From Streptomyces sp. DHE7-1 (GTDB lineage Bacteria; Actinomycetota; Actinomycetes; Streptomycetales; Streptomycetaceae), in NCBI GenBank assembly GCA_016432725.1, contig JACJDG010000003.1, positions 5,734,001 to 5,798,000 of the forward strand: a DNA stretch of 64,000 nt, given 5' to 3'. The notes below the pieces were generated by a model. The model had not been told where the DNA came from and made no database searches. It worked only from the letters and a program-made list of their open reading frames with translations. Shown in pieces: positions 1 to 9,500 of this stretch. Positions within the stretch are counted from its first letter, which is position 1, and every line of letters starts with the position of its first letter. The translations under genes and the position numbers were made by a program.

Positions 1-185
1 GCTGTACGTCAAGTTGAGCGAAAGGACCGGTACGGATCCCGTCCTGGGGTATGTGTCAGTCCCACCATCGGGTTGTCGGGCCATACCGATGGCGTACAAA
101 CACCCCCGCCCGGTCGCCCCACCCTTTCGTACCCCCTAGACTGAACCTCCAGCACAGGTGGCTCACACGCTCGAAAGGCGCCCCC
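1..185. other. Intergenic start of window
   Basis: No gene is visible here. The bases just upstream of the RodZ-like gene hold a possible -10 hexamer (tagact, about 137-142). There is no obvious ribosome binding site better than the aaagg run before the GTG at 186. The end of the previous gene lies outside the window. Confidence 0.4.
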
Positions 186-1028
186 GTGTCCATCGGCAAC
201 TCCCCTGAAGACGAGCGTCCGTTCCACGACGTGTCCGAGGAAGCCCGTCCCTCCGTCGGCCGTGCCCTGCGGCAGGCGCGCATCGCGGCCGGCCTCACGG
301 TCGACGACGTCAGCAGCGCCACCCGTGTCCGAATCGCCATCGTGCACGCCATCGAGGCGGACGACTTCGCCCCGTGTGGCGGCGACGTGTACGCGCGCGG
401 GCACATCCGCACGCTGGCCAGGGCCGTGCGTCTCGACCCCGCCCCGCTGATCGCGCAGTACGACGCCGAGCACGGCGGGCGGCCCGCGCCCACCCCGGCC
501 GCGCCGATGTTCGAGGCGGAACGTATCCGCCCCGAGCGCCGGGGACCCAACTGGACCGCGGCGATGGTCGCCGCGATCGTCGCCGTCGTCGGTTTCGTCG
601 GGTTCACCGCCTTCAAGGGCGGCGACGGCGGCAACGACGCCAAGTCGCAGGTCGCCGAGGGCGCCTCGGCCAAGCCCAGCAAGTCGTCCTCACCCACCAC
701 CAAGAAGGACAAGCCCGCCGCGCCGTCGTCGGAGCCGTCCGACAGCGCCATCGCCGCCGCGCCGCAGGACAAGGTCACCGTCCAGGTCAGCGCGCCGAAC
801 GGGCGCAGCTGGATCTCCGCCAAGGACCACAACGGCCGGATGCTCTTCGACGGGCTGCTGAAGAAGGGCGAGTCCAAGACCTTCCAGGACAGCTCCAAGA
901 TCAACCTGATCCTCGGTGACGCCGGCGCGATCGAGCTGTACGTCAACGGAAAGAAGATCGAGGACGACTTCCGGCCCGGCGCCGTGGAGCGTCTGACCTA
1001 CACGAAGGGCGACCCCGAGGCCGGATAG
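186..1028 (+). CDS. RodZ-like membrane protein with cytoplasmic helix-turn-helix domain
   Basis: Predicted 280-residue bitopic membrane protein. The N-terminal region (about 20-90) is a helix-turn-helix of the RodZ/HTH_25 type (VGRALRQARIAAGLTVDDVS, then GDVYARGHIRTLARAV). A hydrophobic segment at about 122-140 (MVAAIVAVVGFVGFTAF) spans the membrane. A low-complexity Ser/Lys/Pro linker follows, then a C-terminal beta domain of the DUF4115 type. RodZ proteins link cytoskeleton and cell-wall machinery, and that role here is inference. The GTG at 186 is preferred over longer readings because the HTH begins shortly after it. A hairpin terminator follows at 1,050-1,081, so it is probably not co-transcribed with rimO. 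Confidence 0.85.
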   Translation: MSIGNSPEDERPFHDVSEEARPSVGRALRQARIAAGLTVDDVSSATRVRIAIVHAIEADDFAPCGGDVYARGHIRTLARAVRLDPAPLIAQYDAEHGGRPAPTPAAPMFEAERIRPERRGPNWTAAMVAAIVAVVGFVGFTAFKGGDGGNDAKSQVAEGASAKPSKSSSPTTKKDKPAAPSSEPSDSAIAAAPQDKVTVQVSAPNGRSWISAKDHNGRMLFDGLLKKGESKTFQDSSKINLILGDAGAIELYVNGKKIEDDFRPGAVERLTYTKGDPEAG

Positions 1029-1049
1029 GCGCGGACGGGACGCGGGTGT

Positions 1050-1081
1050 GACGGGGTTGGCCAAGATCGGCCAACCCCGTC
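1050..1081 (+). terminator. Hairpin terminator between the RodZ-like gene and rimO
   Basis: A perfect 13-bp inverted repeat (gacggggttggcc / ggccaaccccgtc) with a 6-base loop lies 21 bases after the stop of the RodZ-like gene and before the rimO start. There is no U tract, as is usual in Streptomyces. Confidence 0.7.
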
Positions 1082-1119
1082 GACGTGGGGTGTCAGCCAG
1101 ACAAAGTAGTCTTGAGCCC

Positions 1120-2592
1120 ATGCCTGAACGCCGTACCGTCGCACTTGTCACTCTTGGCTGCGCCCGCAACGAGGTGGACTCGGAGGAGCTCGCAGGCCGT
1201 TTGGAGGCGGACGGCTGGCAGCTCGTCGAGGACGCCGCGGACGCCGATGTCGCCGTGGTCAACACCTGTGGTTTCGTCGAGGCCGCCAAGAAGGACTCCG
1301 TCGATGCCCTCCTGGAGGCCAACGACCTCAAGGACCATGGCAGAACCCAGGCCGTGGTGGCGGTGGGCTGCATGGCCGAGCGGTACGGCAACGAACTGGC
1401 CGCGGCGCTGCCCGAGGCCGACGGCGTGCTCGGCTTCGACGACTACGCCGACATCTCCGACCGCCTGCAGACCATCCTCTCCGGCGGCATCCACGCCGCG
1501 CACACCCCGCGCGACCGCCGCAAGCTGCTGCCGATCAGCCCCGCCGAGCGGCAGGATTCCGCCGCCGCCGTGGCGCTGCCCGGCCACGGCCCGACCGACC
1601 TCCCGGAGGGCGTCGCGCCCGCCTCCGGCCCGCGCGCGCCCCTGCGTCGCCGTCTGGACGGCTCGCCGGTGGCCTCGGTCAAGCTCGCCTCCGGCTGCGA
1701 CCGGCGCTGCTCCTTCTGCGCCATCCCCTCCTTCCGCGGCTCCTTCATCTCCCGCCGCCCGAGCGACGTGCTGAACGAGACCCGCTGGCTGGCCGAGCAG
1801 GGGGTGAAGGAGATCATGCTGGTCTCCGAGAACAACACCTCCTACGGCAAGGACCTGGGCGACATCCGCCTGCTGGAGTCCCTGCTGCCCGAGCTGGCGG
1901 AGGTCGACGGCCTCGAGCGGGTGCGCGTGAGCTACCTGCAGCCGGCCGAGATGCGTCCCGGCCTGATCGACGTCCTGACCTCCACCCCGAAGGTCGTCCC
2001 CTACTTCGACCTGTCCTTCCAGCACTCCGCGCCCGGCGTGCTGCGCGCCATGCGCCGCTTCGGCGACACCGACCGCTTCCTGGAGCTGCTGGACACCATC
2101 CGCGGCAAGGCCCCGCAGGCCGGCGTGCGCTCCAACTTCATCGTCGGCTTCCCCGGCGAGAGCGAGGCCGACCTGGCCGAACTGGAGCGCTTCCTGAACG
2201 GCGCCCGGCTGGACGCCATCGGTGTCTTCGGCTACTCCGACGAGGAGGGCACGGAAGCGGCCACCTACGACGACAAGCTCGACGAGGACGTCGTCGCCGA
2301 GCGCCTCGCCCGTGTCTCCCGGCTCGCCGAGGAACTCGTCTCCCAGCGCGCCGAGGAGCGCCTCGGGGAGACCGTGCACGTCCTCGTGGAGTCCGTCGAC
2401 GGCGAGGACGGCGTGTACGGCAGGGCCGCGCACCAGGCGCCGGAGACCGACGGCCAGGTGCTGCTCACGAGCGGCGAGGGTCTGAGTGTGGGACGTATGG
2501 TCGAGGCGAAGGTGGTCGGCACGGAAGGTGTCGACCTGGTCGCCGAGCCGCTGACGGGCTCGCCGTCGTGCAGTGAGGAGGCGGGCAGATGA
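1120..2592 (+). CDS. rimO: Ribosomal protein S12 methylthiotransferase RimO
   Basis: Radical-SAM enzyme that methylthiolates an aspartate of ribosomal protein S12; 490 residues. The N-terminal UPF0004 domain carries the three cysteines of the second iron-sulfur cluster (TLGCARNEVDSE, VNTCGFVEAAKKDS, VAVGCMAERY). The radical-SAM signature CxxxCxxC is in ASGCDRRCSFCAIPSFRG, and a TRAM-like tail closes the protein. It is RimO rather than MiaB by the NEVDSE and CGFVE motifs; a true MiaB lies at 32,476. A linker of about 60 residues between the two domains is longer than in enterobacteria. The ATG at 1,120 starts exactly at the conserved MPERRTVALVTLGC. Its stop overlaps pgsA by four bases (ATGA), so the two are translationally coupled. 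Confidence 0.95.
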   Translation: MPERRTVALVTLGCARNEVDSEELAGRLEADGWQLVEDAADADVAVVNTCGFVEAAKKDSVDALLEANDLKDHGRTQAVVAVGCMAERYGNELAAALPEADGVLGFDDYADISDRLQTILSGGIHAAHTPRDRRKLLPISPAERQDSAAAVALPGHGPTDLPEGVAPASGPRAPLRRRLDGSPVASVKLASGCDRRCSFCAIPSFRGSFISRRPSDVLNETRWLAEQGVKEIMLVSENNTSYGKDLGDIRLLESLLPELAEVDGLERVRVSYLQPAEMRPGLIDVLTSTPKVVPYFDLSFQHSAPGVLRAMRRFGDTDRFLELLDTIRGKAPQAGVRSNFIVGFPGESEADLAELERFLNGARLDAIGVFGYSDEEGTEAATYDDKLDEDVVAERLARVSRLAEELVSQRAEERLGETVHVLVESVDGEDGVYGRAAHQAPETDGQVLLTSGEGLSVGRMVEAKVVGTEGVDLVAEPLTGSPSCSEEAGR

Positions 2593-3365
2593 CCGGAGTC
2601 CCGGCGTCCGCCGCGGGCGGCTCCACCGGTGCGCAGGGCGCACGTGGTGCGGCCGCCGCCGACGGTTCCGCCACCGAGGTCTCCGGCTCCGTCGCCCGTT
2701 CCACCGCTCCGGCCCCCGGTCCGGAGGGCGGTGCGCGCCCCCAGCGCGGCGGGAAGCTGACGGCCGCGGCCGTCAACCAGGCCAGCGTGTGGAACGTGGC
2801 CAATCTGCTGACGATGCTCCGGCTGCTGCTCGTGCCCGGCTTCGTGGCGCTGATGCTGGCGGACGGCGGCTACGACCCGGCCTGGCGCTCGCTCGCCTGG
2901 GCGGCCTTCGCCGTCGCCATGATCACCGACCTGTTCGACGGGCACCTGGCGCGCACCTACAACCTGGTCACCGACTTCGGGAAGATCGCCGACCCCATCG
3001 CCGACAAGGCGATCATGGGTGCGGCGCTCATCTGTCTGTCGGCCCTGGGCGATCTGCCGTGGTGGGTCACCATCGTCATCCTGGGCCGGGAACTCGGCAT
3101 CACCCTGCTGCGTTTCCTCGTCATCCGCTACGGCGTGATCCCCGCGAGCCGGGGCGGCAAGGTCAAGACGCTCACCCAGGGCGTCGCCGTCGGGATGTAC
3201 GTCCTGGCGCTGACGGGGTGGCTGGCGACCATGAGGTTCTGGGTGATGGCCGCGGCGGTCGTGCTCACCGTCGTCACCGGCCTCGACTACGTGCGACAGG
3301 CCATTGTGCTGCGCCGGCGGGGAATCGCCGAACGCGCGGCGGCGTTGGAGGAGAAGGAAGCGTGA
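2589..3365 (+). CDS. pgsA: CDP-diacylglycerol--glycerol-3-phosphate 3-phosphatidyltransferase
   Basis: Membrane enzyme of the CDP-alcohol phosphatidyltransferase family that commits CDP-diacylglycerol to phosphatidylglycerol synthesis; 258 residues. The family signature DxxDGxxAR(8x)GxxxDxxxD is complete in DLFDGHLARTYNLVTDF followed by GKIADPIAD. About five further hydrophobic segments follow. The first 60 residues are a Gly/Ala/Pro-rich cytoplasmic extension without a recognisable domain. It sits in an overlapping rimO-pgsA-cinA string, a common actinobacterial arrangement. The paralogous phosphatidylinositol-phosphate and cardiolipin enzymes share the motif, but the cinA and clgR neighbours favour PgsA. 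Confidence 0.9.
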   Translation: MTGVPASAAGGSTGAQGARGAAAADGSATEVSGSVARSTAPAPGPEGGARPQRGGKLTAAAVNQASVWNVANLLTMLRLLLVPGFVALMLADGGYDPAWRSLAWAAFAVAMITDLFDGHLARTYNLVTDFGKIADPIADKAIMGAALICLSALGDLPWWVTIVILGRELGITLLRFLVIRYGVIPASRGGKVKTLTQGVAVGMYVLALTGWLATMRFWVMAAAVVLTVVTGLDYVRQAIVLRRRGIAERAAALEEKEA

Positions 3366-3906
3366 GTTCCCCTGCCACCGAACTGGTGCGGCTACTGACC
3401 GTGAGGGGCGAGAGCCTCGCCGTCGCGGAGTCCCTCACCGGTGGACTGGTGGCGGCGGAGATCACGGCCGTCCCCGGGGCGTCCAAGGTCTTCCGCGGCT
3501 CGGTCACCGCGTACGCCACCGAGCTGAAGCGGCAGTTGCTCGGAGTCGACGCCACCCTGCTGGCGGAGCGGGGCGCGGTGGATCCGCAGGTGGCGGCGGA
3601 GATGGCGGCCGGGGTACGCAAGGCCCTGGGTGCCGACTGGGGCCTCGCGACGACCGGGGTCGCCGGCCCGACCCGCAGGACGGACAGCCCGTGGGAACGG
3701 TCTTCGTCGCCGTCGACGGGCCGCTCACCACCCACCCGGGTTCTGCCGGTGGCGGAAAAGTGGAGGCGCTGCGGTTGAACGGCAACCGTGCGGAAATTCG
3801 TATGGAGAGTGTACGGAGCGTACTCGCACTGCTTCTGAAGGAGCTTGCGGGCCAACAGACCGGGAATGAGCGGGCACAGGATACGGAACGGAACGGGGGG
3901 TTTTGA
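3362..3906 (+). CDS. cinA: CinA C-terminal nicotinamide-nucleotide amidase (frameshifted in this sequence)
   Basis: Stand-alone CinA C-terminal domain (PncC-like), which deamidates nicotinamide mononucleotide; about 181 residues once repaired. Family features are AVAESLTGGLVAAEIT near the N terminus, the GSVTAYATELKRQLLGV block and ATTGVAGP. Just after GVAGP the frame breaks: one C is missing from the run near 3,670, and the expected DPQDGQPVGTVFVAVDG continues in the next frame to a stop at 3,906. The GTG start overlaps the pgsA stop by four bases. The N-terminal molybdopterin-like domain of full CinA is absent, which is normal for actinobacteria. Confidence 0.85.
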
Positions 3907-4015
3907 TGTTTGCAGCCCTGAGTGAACACGACATCGCTCCCCGCACGGCCGCGGCGCAAGGCGGTACGGTGGGGCGAGAAGGATGCGGCTACGCGGTCCG
4001 AGGAGGGAGCCACCG

Positions 4016-4389
4016 ATGATTCTGCTCCGTCGCCTGCTGGGTGACGTGCTGCGTCGGCAGCGCCAACGCCAGGGCCGTACTCTGCGCGAAGTCTCCTCGT
4101 CCGCCCGAGTCTCACTCGGCTATCTCTCCGAGGTGGAGCGGGGCAGAAGGAGGCTTCCTCCGAGCTGCTCTCCGCCATCTGCGACGCGCTGGACGTACGG
4201 ATGTCGGAACTCATGCGGGAGGTGAGCGACGAACTGGCGCTCGCCGAACTCGCCCAGTCCGCCACGGCCACCGAACCCGTGCCCACGCCGGTCCGTCCGA
4301 TGCTGGGTTCCGTGTCGGTGACCGGTGTGCCACCGGAACGGGTGACCATCAAGGCGCCCGCCGAGGCGGTGGACGTGGTCGCCGCGTGA
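4016..4389 (+). CDS. clgR: ClgR-type XRE regulator of Clp protease genes (frameshifted in this sequence)
   Basis: Small transcription activator with one XRE helix-turn-helix (residues about 5-65: LRRQRQRQGRTLREVSSSA, then SLGYLSEVERG). ClgR activates clp and lon genes in actinobacteria. One G is missing near 4,142, so the frame leaves after LSEVERG and resumes as QKEASSELLSAICDALDVRM; the repaired protein has 124 residues. The C terminus ends VVAA. Terminal alanines are the known ClpP-recognition tag of ClgR, which allows feedback degradation. Position after pgsA-cinA matches clgR loci in other actinobacteria. A strong RBS (aggaggga, about 4,000-4,008) precedes the ATG. A generic XRE repressor is the alternative reading. 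Confidence 0.85.
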
Positions 4390-4424
4390 CGTACGCGAGC
4401 ACGGCCTGACCACCCGATACGTGC

Positions 4425-4478
4425 GAAGCCCCGGCCGGGGCTCCCCAGGCAGACCCTGGGAGGCCCGGCCGGGGCTTC
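4425..4478 (+). terminator. Strong terminator after clgR
   Basis: A perfect 15-bp stem (gaagccccggccggg / cccggccggggcttc) encloses a second imperfect hairpin (ctccccagg / cctgggag). It starts 36 bases after the clgR stop and ends the pgsA-cinA-clgR unit. Confidence 0.8.
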
Positions 4479-4587
4479 TGTGCTGTCCGGGGGACGCCCG
4501 CCCGGGGCGGCGCCCGTTTGCCGGTATCCGGGACGGCGGTCATCGTGGAGGTGACCTGACCGGCGCCTAACCCACCGGAGGAAGCGG

Positions 4588-5058
4588 ATGTACGTCGTGA
4601 AGAGCCCGCTGCCCGACGAGGCACTGAAGACCGTGTCGGAGGCCTTGCAGGGCGCCCTGGTGGACCTGGTCGACCTCTCGCTGGTCGCCAAGCAGATCCA
4701 CTGGAACGTCGTCGGACCCCGCTTCCGCTCCATCCACCTCCAGCTCGACGAGGTCGTCGCCTCCGCGCGCACCCACTCCGACACGGTGGCCGAGCGGGCC
4801 TCGGCCCTCGGCGTCCCACCGGACGGCCGCGCGTCCACGGTCGCCGCCACCAGCGGCATCGGAACCACTCCGGCCGGCTGGATCAAGGACGCGGACGCCG
4901 TCCGGGCGATGGTCGACGCGCTGGGCGCGGTGATCACGCGGATGCGGGAGCGGGTGGCGGCCACCGGCGAGCCCGATCCGGTCTCCCAGGACCTCTTCAT
5001 CGGGATCACCGCCGACCTGGAGAAGCACCACTGGATGTTCCAGGCGGAGAACGCGTGA
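4588..5058 (+). CDS. dps: Dps family DNA-binding ferritin-like protein
   Basis: 156-residue mini-ferritin of the Dps family. Dps dodecamers oxidise and store iron and shield DNA during stress. The ferroxidase region KQIHWNVVGPRFRSIHLQLD carries the conserved HWN motif, with the acidic partner in LDEV about 11 residues later. A second long helix (VRAMVDALGAVITRMRERV) and EKHHWMFQAE near the end complete the four-helix bundle. The N-terminal tail is short, so DNA binding by a long Lys-rich tail is not supported. The RBS ggagg sits just upstream of the ATG. The gene looks monocistronic. Confidence 0.88.
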   Translation: MYVVKSPLPDEALKTVSEALQGALVDLVDLSLVAKQIHWNVVGPRFRSIHLQLDEVVASARTHSDTVAERASALGVPPDGRASTVAATSGIGTTPAGWIKDADAVRAMVDALGAVITRMRERVAATGEPDPVSQDLFIGITADLEKHHWMFQAENA

Positions 5059-5183
5059 GGAGCCGCCCCGGGCCGGCCGCCCCGCACCGGATCGCGTGCC
5101 CGGTGTCCGCACGTCAGTGAGCCCTCGGTGCGCCTCCCGCGCGGGTCGGGCGGTGTTCCGGCGTCCGGCTGGAGGTGGCGGCC

Positions 5184-5543
5184 ATGGTGATACGGGTGCT
5201 GCGCTGGGGAACCGCTCTCGGCCTGGGCGCCGTGTGGTGGTGGGCCGTACTCCGGATCGCCCTCGGGCAGGGCGCGGGTGTGCTCGAAGGAGCCGTCGCC
5301 GTCGGCGGCTGGGGGCTCAGCGTTCTGCCGGTGCACTGCGTGCCCAAGGGGCGGGCCGCGGGGGCCGTGGCGGCGGGCGGTGGACGGCCGCCTGGCGGGC
5401 GGGGAGTGTCATCACGGCGGCGCCGGGCGCCTGTTCGGCTGCGGATGAGGTCAGATGCGACGGCGACACCTCGGGCACCGTGCCGGCCGACCTCGGTGAC
5501 GGCCGTCTCTGACGGAGCGTGGATCGCGACCCTGACGGAGTAG
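5184..5543 (+). CDS. Small hydrophobic protein of unknown function
   Basis: I do not recognise this protein. From the ATG at 5,184, which has ggagg 8 bases upstream, it begins VIRVLRWGTALGLGAVWWWA and has two hydrophobic stretches in its first 55 residues, suggesting two membrane segments. Codon usage looks native up to about residue 60. The remaining Arg/Thr-rich tail reads like out-of-frame sequence and runs into the tandem repeat at 5,509. The true end may be earlier or in another frame, so the C-terminal boundary is uncertain. A GTG at 5,175 is an alternative start. Confidence 0.4.
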   Translation: MVIRVLRWGTALGLGAVWWWAVLRIALGQGAGVLEGAVAVGGWGLSVLPVHCVPKGRAAGAVAAGGGRPPGGRGVSSRRRRAPVRLRMRSDATATPRAPCRPTSVTAVSDGAWIATLTE

Positions 5544-5618
5544 GGATCGCATGCCTGACGGAGCATGGATCGCGTCTCCGGCGGAGCGGGATCGCGTGCC
5601 TGACGGAGCGTCGGTCAG
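5509..5618. repeat. 23-bp tandem repeat, four copies plus a partial fifth
   Basis: Units begin at 5,509, 5,532, 5,555, 5,578 and 5,600 with the core ctgacggagcrtggatcgcg. Copies 1-3 are 23 bases, copy 4 is 22, and copy 5 is cut after about 19. Copies differ at two to five positions. The array spans the 3' end of the small membrane gene and the last bases of the convergent nei2 gene (stop at 5,615-5,617). Confidence 0.8.
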
Positions 5619-6466
5619 CTGGAGGACGACCGGCGGGGACGGCGCTCACGCCAGGCCTGGGCCGTGCCCCGTGCGGGCGCCGGGCCCGTCTGGCAGTGGG
5701 GGCACCAGTAGGTGGGGCGTTCCTGGTAGCCGTCGCCCTGGTCGGCGACCCGGATCGAGGCACGGCAGCGAAGGCACGGACGCGGGGCGCGCCCGTACAC
5801 GAAGAGGTCCTGCCGGTGCAGCCCCGTGGTCTGCCGGACCGGGCGGTCGCGGTTGCTCTCCAGCAGCTTCTTGGCGAGTCCGATCAGCCGGGTGGCGCGG
5901 TCCGCAGGCAGGGCGCCCACCGGCAGCCATGGGGTCGCGCCGACCAGGAAGCAGAGCTCGCACTTGTAGACGTTGCCGATGCCGGCCAGGTTGCGCTGGT
6001 CGAGTAGGGCCTCGCCGAGCTGACGGCCGGGATCGGCGAGCAGATTGGTGAGGGCGAGCTCCGGGTTCCAGTCCGGCCCGAGCAGGTCGGGGCCGAGGTG
6101 GCCGACGGCCTGCTCCTCCTCGCCGGTGCGCAGCAACTCCACCAGCGGGAGGCGGTAGCCGACGGCCGCGCGGTCCGCGGTGCCGAGGATCACCCGGATC
6201 TGGTGGGCCGGGCCGCCGCGCCAGCGCTCGTCGGTGCCGAACACCTTCCAGGCGCCCTCCATGCGCAGATGCGTGTGCAGGGACAGGCCGCCCTCGAAGC
6301 GGGTGAACAGGTGCTTGCCGCGTGCGATCGAGCTCAGCACCGCGCGGCCGGTGAGATCGACCGTCGCGTACTGCGGCACCCGGAAGTCACTGCGGATCAG
6401 CACCTTGCCCGCGAGGGCCTCGTGCAGCCGTTTCGCGGCCCGCCAGACCGTGTCACCTTCGGGCAT
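5615..6466 (-). CDS. nei2: Nei2-type formamidopyrimidine/endonuclease VIII DNA glycosylase
   Basis: Bifunctional DNA glycosylase/AP lyase of the Fpg/Nei family that removes oxidised bases; 283 residues. The N terminus MPEGDTVWRAAKRLHEAL has the catalytic Pro2 and Glu3 and the Nei-subfamily GDTVWRAA. The H2TH region LDQRNLAGIGNVYKCELCFL is complete. A C-terminal zinc finger CLRC...CPHC binds the lesion strand. The N-terminal sequence fits actinobacterial Nei2 better than Fpg/MutM. It lies 65 bases downstream of lhr on the same strand. The Ser-rich last residues coincide with the fifth copy of the tandem repeat. Confidence 0.9.
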   Translation of the reverse strand: MPEGDTVWRAAKRLHEALAGKVLIRSDFRVPQYATVDLTGRAVLSSIARGKHLFTRFEGGLSLHTHLRMEGAWKVFGTDERWRGGPAHQIRVILGTADRAAVGYRLPLVELLRTGEEEQAVGHLGPDLLGPDWNPELALTNLLADPGRQLGEALLDQRNLAGIGNVYKCELCFLVGATPWLPVGALPADRATRLIGLAKKLLESNRDRPVRQTTGLHRQDLFVYGRAPRPCLRCRASIRVADQGDGYQERPTYWCPHCQTGPAPARGTAQAWRERRPRRSSSS

Positions 6467-6531
6467 GCGTCAAGGGTGCCACGGACGGGTGATGTGCGGT
6501 GGTGCGCACGGGGCGCGGCGGCCGCCGTGCC

Positions 6532-9500
6532 TCAGGCACGCAGACGCAGACCACGCGGGGTCGCGATGAAGCCGGCCCCTTCCAGCAGGGCGCCCAGTGG
6601 AGAGGTCAGGGCCTGGGCGCCGTTGATGCGCTCGACCGTGACCGTGCCGAGGGAGCCCGCGCGGGCGGCCGAGGCCAGGGCCTGGGCCGCGGTGCGCAGA
6701 CGTGGATCGTCGTCGGCCGCCGCGTCCGGGTCGGCGGGCCAGGCCAGCAGGGTCTTGCCGCCGCGCTCCATGTACAGCGTCAGCTCGCCCTCCACCAGCA
6801 CCACGAGCGAACCGGCCTTGCGGCCCGGCTTGTGTCCCGCGCCGGTCGGCGGTTCGGGCCAGGGAAGGGCCGCGCCGTAGGCGCTGGCGGGGTCGGCCGC
6901 GGCGAGGACCGCGGCACGCGGGTCGGGGTCGGAGGACCGGCCGCGGCGGTCGCCGAAATCGCGGTTGCCGTAGGGGCCGTAAGCGGCACCGCCGCCTCTG
7001 GGGCCGCCGTAGCCGGGAGCGGCGAAGGGGCCCGCGGGGGTGCGGTCGCGTGGGGAGACGTACTCGTCCGGGGCGGATCCGTTGTTCCCGGGCGGCCAGG
7101 TGAAGCCGCCGTCGCCCGGCCGTGCCGCCTCGTCCGGCGGCCAGGTGAAGTCGCCGTCCAGGCCCGGGTGGGCGAGTCCGCCGTCGGGCTGCTCGAAACC
7201 GCCGGGAGTGGTGTGACCGGCGGTGTCCCGGTCCGGGACCGCGCCGCCGGCGGGGAAGGACGAGGCGCCGTGGTCGCCGCCGAAGCCGTTGGGCAGGCCC
7301 TGTCCGCGTTCTCGGGCGTTGGAGACCGCGCGGAGGCGGTCGACCGCGCCGTCCATCGCGAACTGGGCGGCGCCCAGCCCCTCGACCACGTAACCCGTCT
7401 GGCCTGCCCGCTGTCCTCGAAGGCGGACAGCACCCGGTACACGGCGGAGAAGCCGCCCTCGACGCCCTCCGCGGCCACCGCTCCCCGGGTGACCACGCCG
7501 TGCCGGTCGAGCAGGGTGCGGGCCAGCGCGTGTGCGCGCACCGTGGCGTCCGGTTCGGCCGTGGGCAGGAGGGACCAGCGGCCGGCCACGGTCGGCGGGC
7601 CGGTGCGCGAGGTGGCGCGGGCCGCCGCGGTCAGGGAGCCGTAACGGCCGCGCGGGACGGTGCGCTTGGCGCGATGGGCCGTGGAGCCCGCGGTACGGCC
7701 GGAGCCGAGCAGGGCGCGCATCGGGGTGAGGGTGTCGTTGGTGAGCCGTCCCGACCAGGCCAGATCCCACAGGGCGTCGGCCAGTTGGGGATCGCCGGCC
7801 TCGGGGTGCGTGGTGGCGCGCACCTGGTCGGCGATCTGACGGAAGAACAGGCCGTAGCCGCCGGAGAGGGTGTCCAGCACCGACTGGTGCAGCGCCGTCA
7901 GCTCGAGCGGGTGCGGCTGGGGCAGCAGCAGCGGTGCCGCGTCCGCCATGTACAAGGAGACCCAGCCGTCCTTGCCGGGCAGGGCGCCCGCTCCGGCCCA
8001 CACGACCTCGCCGGCCGCGGTGAGTTCGTCGAGCATCGCGGGCGTGTAGCCCGCGACGCGTGAGGGCAGGACCAGCTTCTCCAGGGCGGAGGCGGGCACC
8101 GAGGCGCCCTGCAACTGCTCGATGGCACGCACCAGTCCGTCGATGCCGCGCAGTTCGTGCCCCTTGCCGATGTGCTGCCACTGGGGCAGGAACTGGGCCA
8201 ACGCGGCGGGCGGCACGGGTTCCAGCTCATGCCGCAGGGCCGCCAGGGAGCGGCGGCGCAGCCGCCGCAGCACGGCCGCGTCGCACCACTCCTGGCCGAT
8301 GCCCGCCGGGTGGAACTCGCCCTGGACGACACGGCCGGCCGCGGCCAGCCGCTGCAGGGCGCCCTCGGTGACCGCGACGCCCAGACCGAAGCGTGCCGCC
8401 GCCGTGGCCGACGTGAAGGGGCCGTGCGTGCGCGCGTACCGCGCGAGGAGGTCGCCGAGCGGATCCTTGACCGGTTCGGTGAAGGCCTCGGGTACGCCCA
8501 CGGGCAGCGCCGTGCCGAGGGCGTCCCGCAGGCGGCCCGCGTCCTCCACGGCCGCCCAGTGGTCGGTGCCGGCGATGCGCACCCGGATGGCGCGGCGCGC
8601 GGCGGCCAGGTCCCGCGCCCACTGCGGCTCGGCTCCCCGTTCGGCCAGCTCGGCGTCGGTCAGCGGGCCGAGCAGCCGCAGGAGGTCGGCGACCCCTTCG
8701 AGGTCCTTGACCCGACGGTCCTCCGTCAGCCACTGCAGCTCGCGCTCCAGCTCGGTCAGCACGTCGGCGTCGAGCAGTTCGCGCAGCTCCGCCTGCCCCA
8801 GCAGTTCGGCCAGCAGCCGGGAGTCCAGGGAGAGCGCGGCCGCGCGGCGCTCGGCGAGCGGCGAGTCCCCCTCGTAGAGGAACTGGGCGACGTAGCCGAA
8901 GAGGAGGGAGCGGGCGAAGGGCGACGGCTCGGGTGTGGTGACCTCGACCAGGCGGACCTTGCGGGACTCGATGTCGCCCATCAGCTCGACGAGCCCGGGG
9001 ACGTCGAACACGTCCTGCAGGCATTCGCGGATCGCCTCCAGGACGATCGGGAACGAGCCGAACTCGCTCGCCACCTGGAGCAGCTGGGCGGCGCGCTGGC
9101 GCTGCTGCCACAGCGGCGTGCGCTTGCCCGGGTTGCGGCGCGGCAGCAGCAGCGCGCGGGCGGCGCATTCGCGGAACCGGGAGGCGAACAGGGCGGAGCT
9201 GCCGACCTGGTCGGTGACGATCTGGTCGACCTCGCCCTTGTCGAAGGCGACGTCCCCGGCCCCGATCGGGGCCTGCTCGCTGTCGTACTCGGCGCCGGCC
9301 CTCACCGGTTCCTGGTCGAGGAGGTCCAGACCCATCAGATCGGCGTCCGGCAGGCGCAGCACGATGCCGTCGTCGGCGTGCATGACCTGGGCGTCCATGC
9401 CGTAGCGCTCGGACAGGCGGGCCCCAGGGCGAGGGCCCAGGGAGCGTGGACCTGGGCGCCGAAGGGGAGTGCACGACGACCCGCCAGTCGCCCAGCTCGT

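Noticed and set aside
3907..4015. ClgR-type self-binding site (GTTCGC-N5-GCGAAC) upstream of clgR
   Set aside because: No matching dyad found in the 109-base gap.
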